Source: Nitrososphaerales archaeon TH526 (lineage in GTDB: Archaea > Thermoproteota > Nitrososphaeria > Nitrososphaerales > Nitrososphaeraceae). Taken from it: DNA of 10,688 nucleotides. The translations under genes and the position numbers were made by a program. The stretch lies in contig JAATVR010000040.1 of NCBI GenBank assembly GCA_014523665.1, positions 1-10,688 on the forward strand. The letters run 5' to 3'. A model generated the notes under the pieces. That model was not told the DNA's origin. It saw only the letters and a list, made by a program, of their open reading frames with translations, and searched no databases. Shown here in pieces: positions 1 to 5,525 of the stretch; the stretch's first letter is position 1, and the number at the start of each line of letters is the position of its first letter.

Positions 1-1
1 A

Positions 2-271
2 CAACCTGGTAATGATGCTGGCCAATTCAGAAACCCAGCACATGTTGCTGTCAATTCCAATAATGCTTTGTCTTCTACCGCTTTTCCTTTGGTTCTGCCT
101 GCGTGTCTATCCCCTACCATTGAAACTGTGATATTGAAAATGAAAAGTTATGTCCAAAATGGCAAATACCAAGACACTGTCAGAAGAACCAATATTGGTA
201 TTTCTAACGATCTCTCCCTAGATAAATGGTTTAATAAACTGAAAAATGCAATCAGCCATATCTGCAGCTAA
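2..271 (+). pseudogene. C-terminal tail of an NHL-repeat-like reading frame (partial or remnant)
   Basis: The frame is open from the left edge to a TAA at 269-271 (about 89 codons). The first 20 residues contain GQFRNPAHVAVNS, which fits the NHL/beta-propeller repeat pattern (G-Q-F-x-x-P-x-x-V-A-V-[DN]-S). Everything after that stops resembling NHL repeats: there is no following strand with the usual VYV-D-NNRI motif. The likely history is a truncated or frameshifted NHL protein whose C-terminus is now unrelated sequence. A TTG at 68 could start a 67-residue ORF, but I do not believe in that as a separate gene. The end overlaps the convergent hydrolase gene by 54 bases. Seen: the motif and the open frame. 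Inferred: that it is a remnant. The part left of the window would decide it. Confidence 0.35.
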
Positions 272-952
272 TTTTTCGCGGCTGGAGCGATCTTCTCGGA
301 TGGAACGACTGACTTCCATCTGAATTGCGACTAATCTTTTTTTACCTTTACTACCATATTTTTTTATGGTGTATCCTCCATCCAGCGAGTGTGGGTCTTT
401 GGTTTGACTCGGATCTGGCGGATATACGACAATATCTTTTCCCTGTAATAGTCGTATTAAGCCATTTGGACTTCCCCATACGTTAGGATCAATTTCTGTT
501 AACGCATGAATAGAATGATCTTCATCTGTGCCAATAAGAACATCAAAAGGCTGACCCGTAATTAATTCTTGGCGAGCACCATGAATATCAAAAAGAAAGG
601 CCAGGCCATTCTCATTTGCGGGAAGCATTTCTTCAATTTTCAGCATAATTCCGTTGTGATAATCCAGATAAGCTCGCTTGGCCCGAAGGCTCGACTTTTC
701 AAACGCACATTTTTTTTCTCTGTTATGATCAACGTACTTTCGGTCAATTATTGCTATTTCAGTATATGGTTTTTTTTCGCTTATGTTTTCTATATTGTTG
801 GCGATACTACTGGTAAGAGTGGAAGCAAAAACATCATTCATTTTAGTAAATATCTCATCACAGCCGGCGGGCAAGTGGGCTTTCTCTCTTATTTTGTCGA
901 GAGGATTACATCCATTATGGGGACAAGTAAATAACAATTTTATATTTGTCAA
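218..952 (-). CDS. N-formylglutamate amidohydrolase-like zinc hydrolase
   Basis: A 244-residue protein with the motif order of the N-formylglutamate amidohydrolase (FGase, PF05013) family, metal-dependent hydrolases that remove formyl or acyl groups from amino acids or related small amides. Visible motifs are FTCPHNG (8-14), IDRKYVDHNR (69-78), YLDYH (95-99), LFDIHGA (120-126), DVLIGT (137-142), LDGGYTIKKYG (190-200) and AIQMEVSRSIRED (209-221). His12, Asp122/His124 and Glu213 sit where the family's metal and catalytic residues are expected. No signal peptide, so cytoplasmic. The start is TTG: an in-frame TAA lies directly before it, there is no ATG near the N-terminus, and a TATA-like box is centred 29 bases upstream, which fits a leaderless transcript. 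The true substrate cannot be read; there is no histidine-degradation gene nearby, so a role in that pathway is not supported. Confidence 0.85.
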   Translation of the reverse strand: MTNIKLLFTCPHNGCNPLDKIREKAHLPAGCDEIFTKMNDVFASTLTSSIANNIENISEKKPYTEIAIIDRKYVDHNREKKCAFEKSSLRAKRAYLDYHNGIMLKIEEMLPANENGLAFLFDIHGARQELITGQPFDVLIGTDEDHSIHALTEIDPNVWGSPNGLIRLLQGKDIVVYPPDPSQTKDPHSLDGGYTIKKYGSKGKKRLVAIQMEVSRSIREDRSSREKLAADMADCIFQFIKPFI

Positions 953-977
953 TTAGTCACACAGAGGAAATAAGAGC

Positions 978-990
978 ATTTATATTTTTT
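978..990 (-). promoter_or_regulatory. Archaeal TATA-like promoter of the FGase-like gene
   Basis: On the minus strand the sequence reads AAAAAATATAAAT. The TATAAAT core is centred 29 bases before the TTG start at 952, which puts the expected transcription start within a few bases of the start codon. This is the typical layout of a leaderless archaeal gene and is the main support for the TTG start. Confidence 0.55.
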
Positions 991-1020
991 GGCACCGGAT
1001 ACAGCTACTGAGATGTTGTG

Positions 1021-1206
1021 TTAAAGTCCTTGCACCGCGGTCGTGCCATAAGTTAGTTGGGACATAAGAACACTTATGCAATCAATAGTGCTATTGTAGC
1101 TGTCGCAATAGCTTGCCCCTTTCTTTTCTGTGCTTTCTGTGAATAGTGCCTGCGAATTCTGAGGCTTGCATAGCCAGACAATATTTGGACAGGCAATTCT
1201 TGCTGA
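1021..1206 (-). pseudogene. Start-less open frame with several Cys, possible remnant of a small secreted protein
   Basis: On the minus strand 61 codons are open between a TAA at 1207-1209 and a TAA at 1021-1023, in a region where the other frames are full of stops. The frame has no ATG, GTG or TTG near its beginning; the only ATG is deep inside. The reading is polar, with scattered cysteines and an N-S-T sequon (SYCDSYNSTIDCISVLMSQ), reminiscent of small exported archaeal proteins, but I cannot name a family. It ends 69 bases before the FGase-like start codon, on the same strand. It could equally be a chance open stretch; codon statistics would be needed. Confidence 0.22.
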
Positions 1207-1230
1207 TTACCTTATGTATTAGAATGTTCT

Positions 1231-1377
1231 ATGATTAGGATAAGAGGAAATATCTTGACAATCACCATATTGAAGTACGCCGTCGATGATTTACCGTCCA
1301 TAGAGAACAAATTCCGTAGTCTTGCAAATGTTGTCTTAGATCTGGAAATTAAAAAGAACGAAATGAGTGTCAATTAA
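1231..1377 (+). pseudogene. Fragment of the HTH/coiled-coil family (related to the protein at 9796)
   Basis: A 48-residue ATG ORF. Residues 13-45 align without gaps with residues 140-172 of the protein encoded at 9796-10688: 10 of 33 are identical and most others conservative, sharing A-x-D-x-[LI]-P, [KR]F, L, N, V and LE-x-x-K. That segment is the start of the coiled coil in the full-length protein, so this piece carries only the middle of the family, without either HTH or the C-terminal domain. No promoter is visible. A second short frame (GTG 1367 to TGA 1504, 45 residues) overlaps its end and could be the continuation after a frameshift, but it shows no similarity I recognise. Most likely a decayed copy. 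Confidence 0.45.
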
Positions 1378-1495
1378 TCTATCTCACTCAGGTCATGAAC
1401 CCAATATCAACACGCTATCGATAGCTTGCGATAATGTAAATCCAATCGTAGGTCCAGCCACTACAACACAACTGATGAAAAAATCTCAAAAAGAG

Positions 1496-1726
1496 TTATT
1501 TTGATTTGATAAAAAAAGATGGAGAAAAGAATACCAAATTCAATATTATCGAAACGTAGTCTGGTATGAGCATAGCCCAGGGAGAACCAGAAGGTCTGGG
1601 AGGACCTTTCAGAGCATATCCCATAAATGGAATGATGTCAGTATCTTCATCGTCGGATATCGTCAAAGTTTGTGGACCAGTTTCTGGACCAGTTTGTGGA
1701 TCAGTTTCTTGCCTCAATACAGACAT
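1496..1726 (-). CDS. Hypothetical small protein with TGP repeats and hydrophobic tail (doubtful)
   Basis: A 76-residue ATG ORF. The N-terminal 20 residues hold a tetrapeptide repeat (DPQTGPETGPQT), coded by the 12-bp tandem repeats at 1668-1710. An acidic stretch (SDDEDTD, 24-30), a Pro/Gly-rich part, and a hydrophobic C-terminal segment (about 56-73) follow. No family is recognised. No convincing TATA box lies 25-30 bases upstream; an A/T-rich GATAAAAG is about 19 bases away. The opposite strand also has an open frame over the same DNA (ATG 1566 to TAA 1736, 56 codons), so the strand is not certain. The repeat-derived composition makes a spurious ORF quite possible. Confidence 0.28.
   Translation of the reverse strand: MSVLRQETDPQTGPETGPQTLTISDDEDTDIIPFMGYALKGPPRPSGSPWAMLIPDYVSIILNLVFFSPSFFIKSK
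1668..1710. repeat. 12-bp tandem repeat, about 3.5 copies
   Basis: Units read GTTTGTGGACCA (1668), GTTTCTGGACCA (1680), GTTTGTGGATCA (1692) and a partial GTTTCTT (1704). The 12-base period keeps every frame open and produces tetrapeptide repeats on either strand. Confidence 0.85.
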
Positions 1727-1736
1727 ACTAACCTAA

Positions 1737-2102
1737 TCTTTCTTTTATCTTGAAATGAGCCGACTCCTAAGCATTTTAATCCCTTTTGCGTCGCGGCTGT
1801 GGCGAGACATGAGGGAACTAACAAATGATTCGGGCTAATGATGTTATGCTATTATTCCAAGCCGACCAATAGTTCATAAATCCGTTGTCAAAAATTCACA
1901 ACTCACATAAACGAATAGTTAGTTACATCTGTTTATATTATAATAATGCATTTAACTAACATCTAACACTGATTTGATTTAAGGCTTGTAGATAGACTAT
2001 TCTCAGTTGTAAAAGATGGTAGTATGTAGAGACAAGTAGTCGCTCTAATGTTAATTTATTATTATTACTGACTACACGAGATGCGCGATTTCATCACCTC
2101 TA
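1737..2102. other. Gap between small ORF and kinase; no convincing gene
   Basis: All six frames were read here. Only short open pieces occur (for example a 21-codon minus-strand ATG frame near 1755-1820). The one structured item is a perfect 8-bp inverted repeat, GTTAGTTA at 1918-1925 and TAACTAAC at 1953-1960, around an A/T-rich 27-base centre with a TATA-like core. It could be an operator, or an end signal downstream of the kinase, but no gene lies close enough to assign it. Confidence 0.4.
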
Positions 2103-3017
2103 TTATTTCATTATGTCGAGATCTGCTATTAAATCCCAAACCGAATTATGTCTTTTATTAGGATTTACATTAATCATTTTTAATATGCAATTATCCAACT
2201 CGTTTGTGACTTTAGGATTAAACTTTGATGGAAGATCGACTGATTTTTGCTTTGATATGAATGACTGGGAAGTCTGAAGCTGCTGCTGCTGCTTAGTTTC
2301 CAACGTACGTGGGTCGTCAATATCGTAAGGAGAAGGGCGTCTTCTAGTCAACATTTCGTATAATATAATGCCTAGGGAATAAATGTCAGTACGTCCATCA
2401 ATTTCGTCTTTATTATATACAAACCATTGTTCTGGAGAACAGTATCCTGGTGTTCCACCTATCTGTCCATCCGATGTGACCGCAGTAAGCTCCAGGGACC
2501 TTCTATCGATTGCGTTTCCTTTTACTAGTCCCCAATCTGCTATTTTAATTCCGGATTTTGTTTCGTCTATGAACATAATATTGTCAGGCTTTAAGTCCCT
2601 ATGGTAGACCTGAGAGCTATGTGTAAGAGCTAATGCGTTACAGATTGGGAGCATTATCATAGTGATCGCCCAAGTTGGTTCGAAGACAAAATTCTTGTCG
2701 CCATTAAATTTCTCATCCATGTATTCTTTTAATGACCCGCCATGCAGAAACTCCATGATATAATAGGGCATAAACCTTGGGGCATCGCCTCCTACGTTCC
2801 AGTACAGGATATTGACAATGTTGGGATGATGTACCTCCGATAATACTTTAACTTCTCTTTCGAAACGCTCCTTGCTCAGGGTATCAATCTTTGTTAGTTC
2901 CTTCAAGACACATTTAGTTGTACTGACGGTTTTTCCATCTTCCTCATATTCGACTAGTACTTCGTATATTATTCCAAAGGACCCAGCGCTAAGTTCGCTT
3001 ATTATTGTATATTTCAT
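2103..3017 (-). CDS. Eukaryote-like (Hanks-type) Ser/Thr protein kinase
   Basis: A 304-residue single kinase domain that transfers phosphate from ATP to Ser/Thr of unknown targets. The glycine loop is SAGSFG (10-15), with Ser in place of the first Gly. The ATP-binding Lys is K39 (CVLKEL) and its partner Glu E54. The catalytic loop is HRDLKPDN (139-146), with Asp141 as the base. The Mg-binding motif is DWG (161-163) instead of the usual DFG. The activation segment is GGTPGYCSPEQW (187-198), and helix F starts at DIYSLG (211-216). All key catalytic residues are present, so it should be active. A run of five Gln (243-247) is coded by a short CAG-type repeat. There is no membrane segment or sensor domain, so it is a soluble kinase needing an outside signal. 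It lies 77 bp downstream of the PRC-barrel gene on the same strand; no TATA box is seen at the usual distance, favouring co-transcription. Confidence 0.93.
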   Translation of the reverse strand: MKYTIISELSAGSFGIIYEVLVEYEEDGKTVSTTKCVLKELTKIDTLSKERFEREVKVLSEVHHPNIVNILYWNVGGDAPRFMPYYIMEFLHGGSLKEYMDEKFNGDKNFVFEPTWAITMIMLPICNALALTHSSQVYHRDLKPDNIMFIDETKSGIKIADWGLVKGNAIDRRSLELTAVTSDGQIGGTPGYCSPEQWFVYNKDEIDGRTDIYSLGIILYEMLTRRRPSPYDIDDPRTLETKQQQQLQTSQSFISKQKSVDLPSKFNPKVTNELDNCILKMINVNPNKRHNSVWDLIADLDIMK

Positions 3018-3094
3018 ATTTTATATGACTATTTGTCGAAGCATCATGCAGTTCGATAGAAATCGAGATTTAGGGCGTCTAAATCAGTTTGGGA

Positions 3095-3511
3095 TCATTT
3101 ATAGTCCCTGATATTCTCATAATTCTCCACAAGCCGAATGCTTTCTTCGAGATCTGCGTCACGCTTTTGATCCTTCTCTGCCTGGGAGCCTCGGGATGCT
3201 TCTAAGTCTTGAACATCTTTGTCAGATGAGGATAAACCGTCTTTAAATTCCCCCTCTTTCTCTCCATGTTGATATTTTTCTTGGGCCTCTTGTTCACTTA
3301 TGAGCAGCCATAGCTTTTTACCGTCAAAGGCATCTGCAACATCTTTAGGAATCCAAATTCTTTCTTTTTTTATTGTACCTTTTTCAACCCGAACATAGTT
3401 CTGTGAAAACTCTTTGATCTCGCCTAAATTCTTCCCGTCATTAGTCATTACTTCTTTACCTTTAAGCATGCTCCACAGTATAGTAGGACCTCCTCCACTT
3501 TTTGACGACAT
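3095..3511 (-). CDS. PRC-barrel / DUF2171-like protein with charged C-terminal tail
   Basis: A 138-residue protein. Residues 16-75 form a small beta-barrel of the PRC/DUF2171 type: LKGKEVMTNDGKNLGEIKEF (16-35), a central YVRVEKG strand, IWIPKDVADAFDGKKLWL (52-69, matching the family's 'yIPk..V..vdg..v.L' pattern), then a helix with SEQEAQEKY. The remaining 60 residues are highly charged (Glu, Asp, Lys) and probably disordered or helical. PRC-barrel domains are small protein-binding modules found in ribosome maturation, photosynthetic and stress proteins; the exact job here cannot be read. It precedes the kinase on the same strand, so it may be its substrate or adaptor (inference); the tail offers several Ser residues (94-96, 106, 109). 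The TATA-like TAGTATTTT at 3531-3539 is a weak promoter candidate. Confidence 0.75.
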   Translation of the reverse strand: MSSKSGGGPTILWSMLKGKEVMTNDGKNLGEIKEFSQNYVRVEKGTIKKERIWIPKDVADAFDGKKLWLLISEQEAQEKYQHGEKEGEFKDGLSSSDKDVQDLEASRGSQAEKDQKRDADLEESIRLVENYENIRDYK

Positions 3512-3637
3512 AACTTAACTATATATGGACAAAATACTAGAAAAGGGTATCATCACGTCGTGTACGAGATGTGTAACAATAATCGTAAAGGCTGAAAACA
3601 GAGACCAGTCAACATACTGCTTTTATCCTGGAATCCA

Positions 3638-3775
3638 ATGACTACGGCATTGGGTTACATAGGTTGGGCTATCGAAAAACACCTCGATGAGATTCCGTCT
3701 AAACTAAAGCCAACATTTCAAGAAATTCTAAACGACGTTAAAGCCAGTAAAGAGTGTGCTTCAGGTTGTCTTTGA
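3638..3775 (+). CDS. Unrecognised 45-residue helical ORF (possible remnant)
   Basis: An ATG frame of 45 codons. It reads as one or two amphipathic helices, with IEKHLDEIPSKLKPTFQEIL at residues 12-31, and ends in a Cys-containing tail. Composition is protein-like, unlike the surrounding frames, but no family is recognised and no promoter is seen 25-30 bases upstream. It shares only a loose [LV]-D-[DE]-[LI]-P-S pattern with the fragment at 1231; I do not claim homology. It may be the tail end of a lost helical-bundle gene. Confidence 0.3.
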   Translation: MTTALGYIGWAIEKHLDEIPSKLKPTFQEILNDVKASKECASGCL

Positions 3776-3805
3776 TGTTTTGGCACTAGTCCGAGCCGAG
3801 TATGA

Positions 3806-3982
3806 TTATACGCTCACCATTTCACGTATCAGTCCGTTTTGACTATATTCAGTGCCGTGTTTTTCGCATAGACTTATTGGCCTGTTGGTAGTTTTCACTG
3901 TAGCATGCCATTTTATACTCAAAGAGCATCCATCCACTTGACATACTTCGTCTCCTGCACTTCCTCCATCTTCGGTACCCAT
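3806..3982 (-). CDS. Small zinc-ribbon-like protein (C-x4-C ... C-x2-H)
   Basis: A 58-residue ATG ORF with a clear metal-site pattern: Cys14 and Cys19 (CQVDGC), then Cys39 and His42 (LCEKH). The two halves are joined by 19 residues containing a short strand (IKWHATVKTTNRPISL), followed by a polar C-terminus. This arrangement is typical of the many small Cys/His mini-proteins in soil ammonia-oxidising archaea, thought to bind zinc and act through nucleic acid or protein contacts. The exact function is unknown. A TATA-like CTTTTATT is centred about 26 bases before the ATG, fitting a leaderless gene. Its frame remains open for about 23 codons upstream of the ATG, but without another start codon. 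The opposite strand over this DNA carries stops in all frames for most of its length. Confidence 0.6.
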   Translation of the reverse strand: MGTEDGGSAGDEVCQVDGCSLSIKWHATVKTTNRPISLCEKHGTEYSQNGLIREMVSV

Positions 3983-4001
3983 AATCAGCCCATACTTCGT
4001 C

Positions 4002-4182
4002 GTGAATAAAAGGATTACGTTAGAATACAGAAATGGCCTACTGGCTATTCATCCTAAACATAACAGACTGATAACAGCATTAAGGACAGCAGCAGATAAA
4101 GGTGATGGTACCTTGAAAAGATGCTACGTCACATGATGATTTGTTTGATGCATTTAAAATGTCACTGCATTTCTGGCATTGA
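4002..4182 (+). pseudogene. Frameshifted C-terminal remnant resembling phage terminase large subunit
   Basis: In one frame the DNA reads LEYRNGLLAIHPKHNRLITA followed by LRTAADKGDG, up to a TGA at 4134. From 4129 the next frame continues with SHDDLFDAFKMSLHFWH and a TGA at 4180. Together the two halves look like the end of the RNase H-fold nuclease domain of terminase large subunits (phage DNA-packaging motors): a 'laIhPk...LitaLRtA' segment, then a '[ST]-x-D-D-x-x-D-A-F-[RK]-x-[SA]-L' acidic helix that carries a metal-binding Asp. Nothing recognisable remains upstream of about 4000. One frameshift and a missing N-terminus make it a pseudogene. The assignment rests on remembered family patterns, so it is moderate; a profile search of the joined reading would settle it. 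Confidence 0.42.
4005..4012 (-). promoter_or_regulatory. TATA-like box of the zinc-ribbon mini-gene
   Basis: CTTTTATT on the minus strand is centred about 26 bases before the ATG at 3982, the same spacing seen for the FGase-like, 4791 and 7135 genes. It lies inside the terminase-like remnant of the other strand, which suggests the gene now uses DNA that was once coding on the plus strand. Confidence 0.35.
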
Positions 4183-4197
4183 ACGAAAACATTCAGT

Positions 4198-4575
4198 CTA
4201 TAGAACTATTGAGAATAGCATAAGTAATGAGGAAACAAAAACCAGAAACCCTCCTATGATTCCTAAGACATAATGTACTCGCCTCATCGCAGTGTACATG
4301 TTATCCTCGTACATCCAATAACCTATGAATTCGTCTACCGTTTTGATGTCCGTCTTAATGACATCTCCTGTTTTGATGTCTTTTTCACTTTTGAACGTAC
4401 TATCGTGATGCCTTTGAAATAGGTGACTATCCTCTTTAAGGACGTTTATATTTCCAGTAACAGGTTCATTTAGTCCAATAATGTCATCGAGTTTGTTTAA
4501 ATAGGCTATTGACTCCAAGGTGCTTGCTTGAGTTGATGCCATTAAGCTCTTTATATATAGTCTGAAGCGTTCCAT
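4198..4575 (-). CDS. Tail-anchored single-pass membrane protein, function unknown
   Basis: A 125-residue ATG ORF. The first 100 residues are polar and mostly helical, with an internal near-repeat DIKTGDVIKTDIKT (66-79). The last 23 residues (103-125) form one strongly hydrophobic helix (VLGIIGGFLVFVSSLLMLFS) that ends the protein. This is the layout of a tail-anchored protein with its bulk in the cytoplasm. RR just before the helix (98-99) agrees with the positive-inside rule. No family is recognised. The gene is divergent from the photolyase cluster across a 215-bp spacer that holds a long inverted repeat. A second Met at residue 12 is an alternative start; no TATA box sits at the ideal distance for either. 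Confidence 0.6.
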   Translation of the reverse strand: MERFRLYIKSLMASTQASTLESIAYLNKLDDIIGLNEPVTGNINVLKEDSHLFQRHHDSTFKSEKDIKTGDVIKTDIKTVDEFIGYWMYEDNMYTAMRRVHYVLGIIGGFLVFVSSLLMLFSIVL

Positions 4576-4660
4576 TATGGTCTGACAATCTATTGTCCTC
4601 TGGATATTCCTACCTCATTTGTTGACTTTAATACAATATAAACACTGTTTAATAAGGTAG

Positions 4661-4743
4661 ACTAGTGCTAACCTGCTTTTTATCATAAATCCTGAATACT
4701 TCTAAATTGCCACACATTGAATTAAGCCTGGTTAGGCACTAGT
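4661..4743. repeat. Imperfect 13/14-bp inverted repeat in divergent promoter region
   Basis: ACTAGTGCTAACC (4661-4673) matches the reverse complement of GGTTAGGCACTAGT (4730-4743) with a single extra base. The arms enclose 56 A/T-rich bases. No target-site duplication is visible at the outer ends. It could be a pair of operator half-sites serving the two divergent transcription units, or the ends of a very small non-autonomous element. Confidence 0.7.
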
Positions 4744-4760
4744 AAAAAATTATGGATAAT

Positions 4761-4767
4761 TATTATA
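4761..4767 (+). promoter_or_regulatory. TATA-like promoter of the photolyase cluster
   Basis: TATTATA is centred 27 bases before the ATG at 4791, as expected for a leaderless archaeal transcript. It is the only good box before the three closely spaced genes 4791-6953, and lies 17 bases to the right of the inverted repeat's right arm. Confidence 0.5.
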
Positions 4768-4790
4768 AGTAACAAATCATCAATTAAATT

Positions 4791-5039
4791 ATGAGTGAAA
4801 GCAAAGTGTCTGAACAGCAGAAAACGGCTACCCAGTGGCCAGACTTATTGGGACAGCTTTTCGATAGATTGACTGGAAAGGAAGCAGTTATCACATATAG
4901 CTTTAGAAGCTTAGAAGTAGAAATTCCCCGCGCGGCTGGACCAGGAGGACAGAGTTTAGGCAGTGCAAAGTGGGTGTTTAATGGTGATCTAGTGATTAGG
5001 GCTCAATCGTATTCTCAAGCACATGAAACAGAGAGATAG
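4791..5039 (+). CDS. Small unrecognised protein, first gene of the photolyase cluster
   Basis: An 82-residue ATG ORF. It has a polar N-terminus (1-14), a helix (WPDLLGQLFDRLTG, 16-29), then beta-type sequence (AVITYSFRSLEVEIP, 32-46), a flexible Gly/Pro loop (49-58: AGPGGQSLGS) and a last strand pair (AKWVFNGDLVIRAQ, 59-72). There is no membrane segment or Cys, and I recognise no family. The helix-then-sheet plan, with a strand ending in [LV]-x-I-R-A, is loosely shared with the next gene's N-terminal half, which might mean distant relationship. It is 29 bp from the next gene and under a TATA box with leaderless spacing, so it is the first cistron of a likely three-gene unit ending in photolyase. 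Confidence 0.65.
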   Translation: MSESKVSEQQKTATQWPDLLGQLFDRLTGKEAVITYSFRSLEVEIPRAAGPGGQSLGSAKWVFNGDLVIRAQSYSQAHETER

Positions 5040-5068
5040 TATCAATAAGACTATCAGCAAATCAAATT

Positions 5069-5509
5069 TTGTCTAATCAAAGAATTCAAGAGACAAGAGC
5101 TAAATGTAACATAAGTGAATATTTTGCTGAGCTTCTTTCCTGTTTTAGAGGTGGCATGATACAGATCGGTATGGCAAACCAATCAGTGTTAAAAATTAGA
5201 GCTGAAAACAGTCAAATTGTACTAAATTTATTCACCTCAAAAAGCATTGTTGACGTCAATGATAAAAGGAATAATGAGAATGCTGCCAAATTAAGTCTAA
5301 GGAAAAAGATCTCAGAAGCAAAAGATTTTGCAAAGTACCTTAGAAATAATGATCTGACTATATCAATGCGTTATGAGGATAAGGAAATTATAGTTTTAGG
5401 AGAGAAGGCTAAACCTAAGTTTTCAAAATTAATAATAGGTAGCAATGATATACAGATAAAAAACTTGAGACAGCTTGCGAGATTAGATAATGAATTGTTT
5501 AATGCATGA
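5069..5509 (+). CDS. Unrecognised 146-residue protein, second gene of the photolyase cluster
   Basis: The first in-frame start is TTG at 5069. The frame is open further upstream into the preceding gene but without another start codon; the next option is Met30, which would cut away an N-terminal helix. Predicted order: helix 14-26 (ISEYFAELLSCF), strands 30-57 (MIQIGMANQSVLKIRAEN and IVLNLF), a charged loop, a long helix 73-93, strands 96-110 (LTISMRYEDKEIIVLGEK) and 119-131, and a final helix. The alternation of two helix-plus-sheet halves suggests an internal duplication or a small alpha/beta fold. No catalytic motif is recognised. It is soluble, with two Cys. It ends 12 bases before the TTG in front of the photolyase, consistent with co-transcription, so a role linked to light or DNA repair is possible but only inferred. 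Confidence 0.68.
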   Translation: MSNQRIQETRAKCNISEYFAELLSCFRGGMIQIGMANQSVLKIRAENSQIVLNLFTSKSIVDVNDKRNNENAAKLSLRKKISEAKDFAKYLRNNDLTISMRYEDKEIIVLGEKAKPKFSKLIIGSNDIQIKNLRQLARLDNELFNA

Positions 5510-5525
5510 TCGTTAGAGGGGTTGA

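Noticed and set aside
569..934. 121-codon plus-strand ORF opposite the FGase-like gene
   Set aside because: Antisense shadow of a gene with clear family motifs; its own reading has no recognisable features.
2383..2607. 74-codon plus-strand ORF
   Set aside because: Lies opposite the kinase catalytic and activation loops, which are certain.
3638..3775. Homology of the 45-residue ORF to the HTH/coiled-coil family
   Set aside because: Only a loose [LV]-D-[DE]-[LI]-P-S match; the rest does not align.
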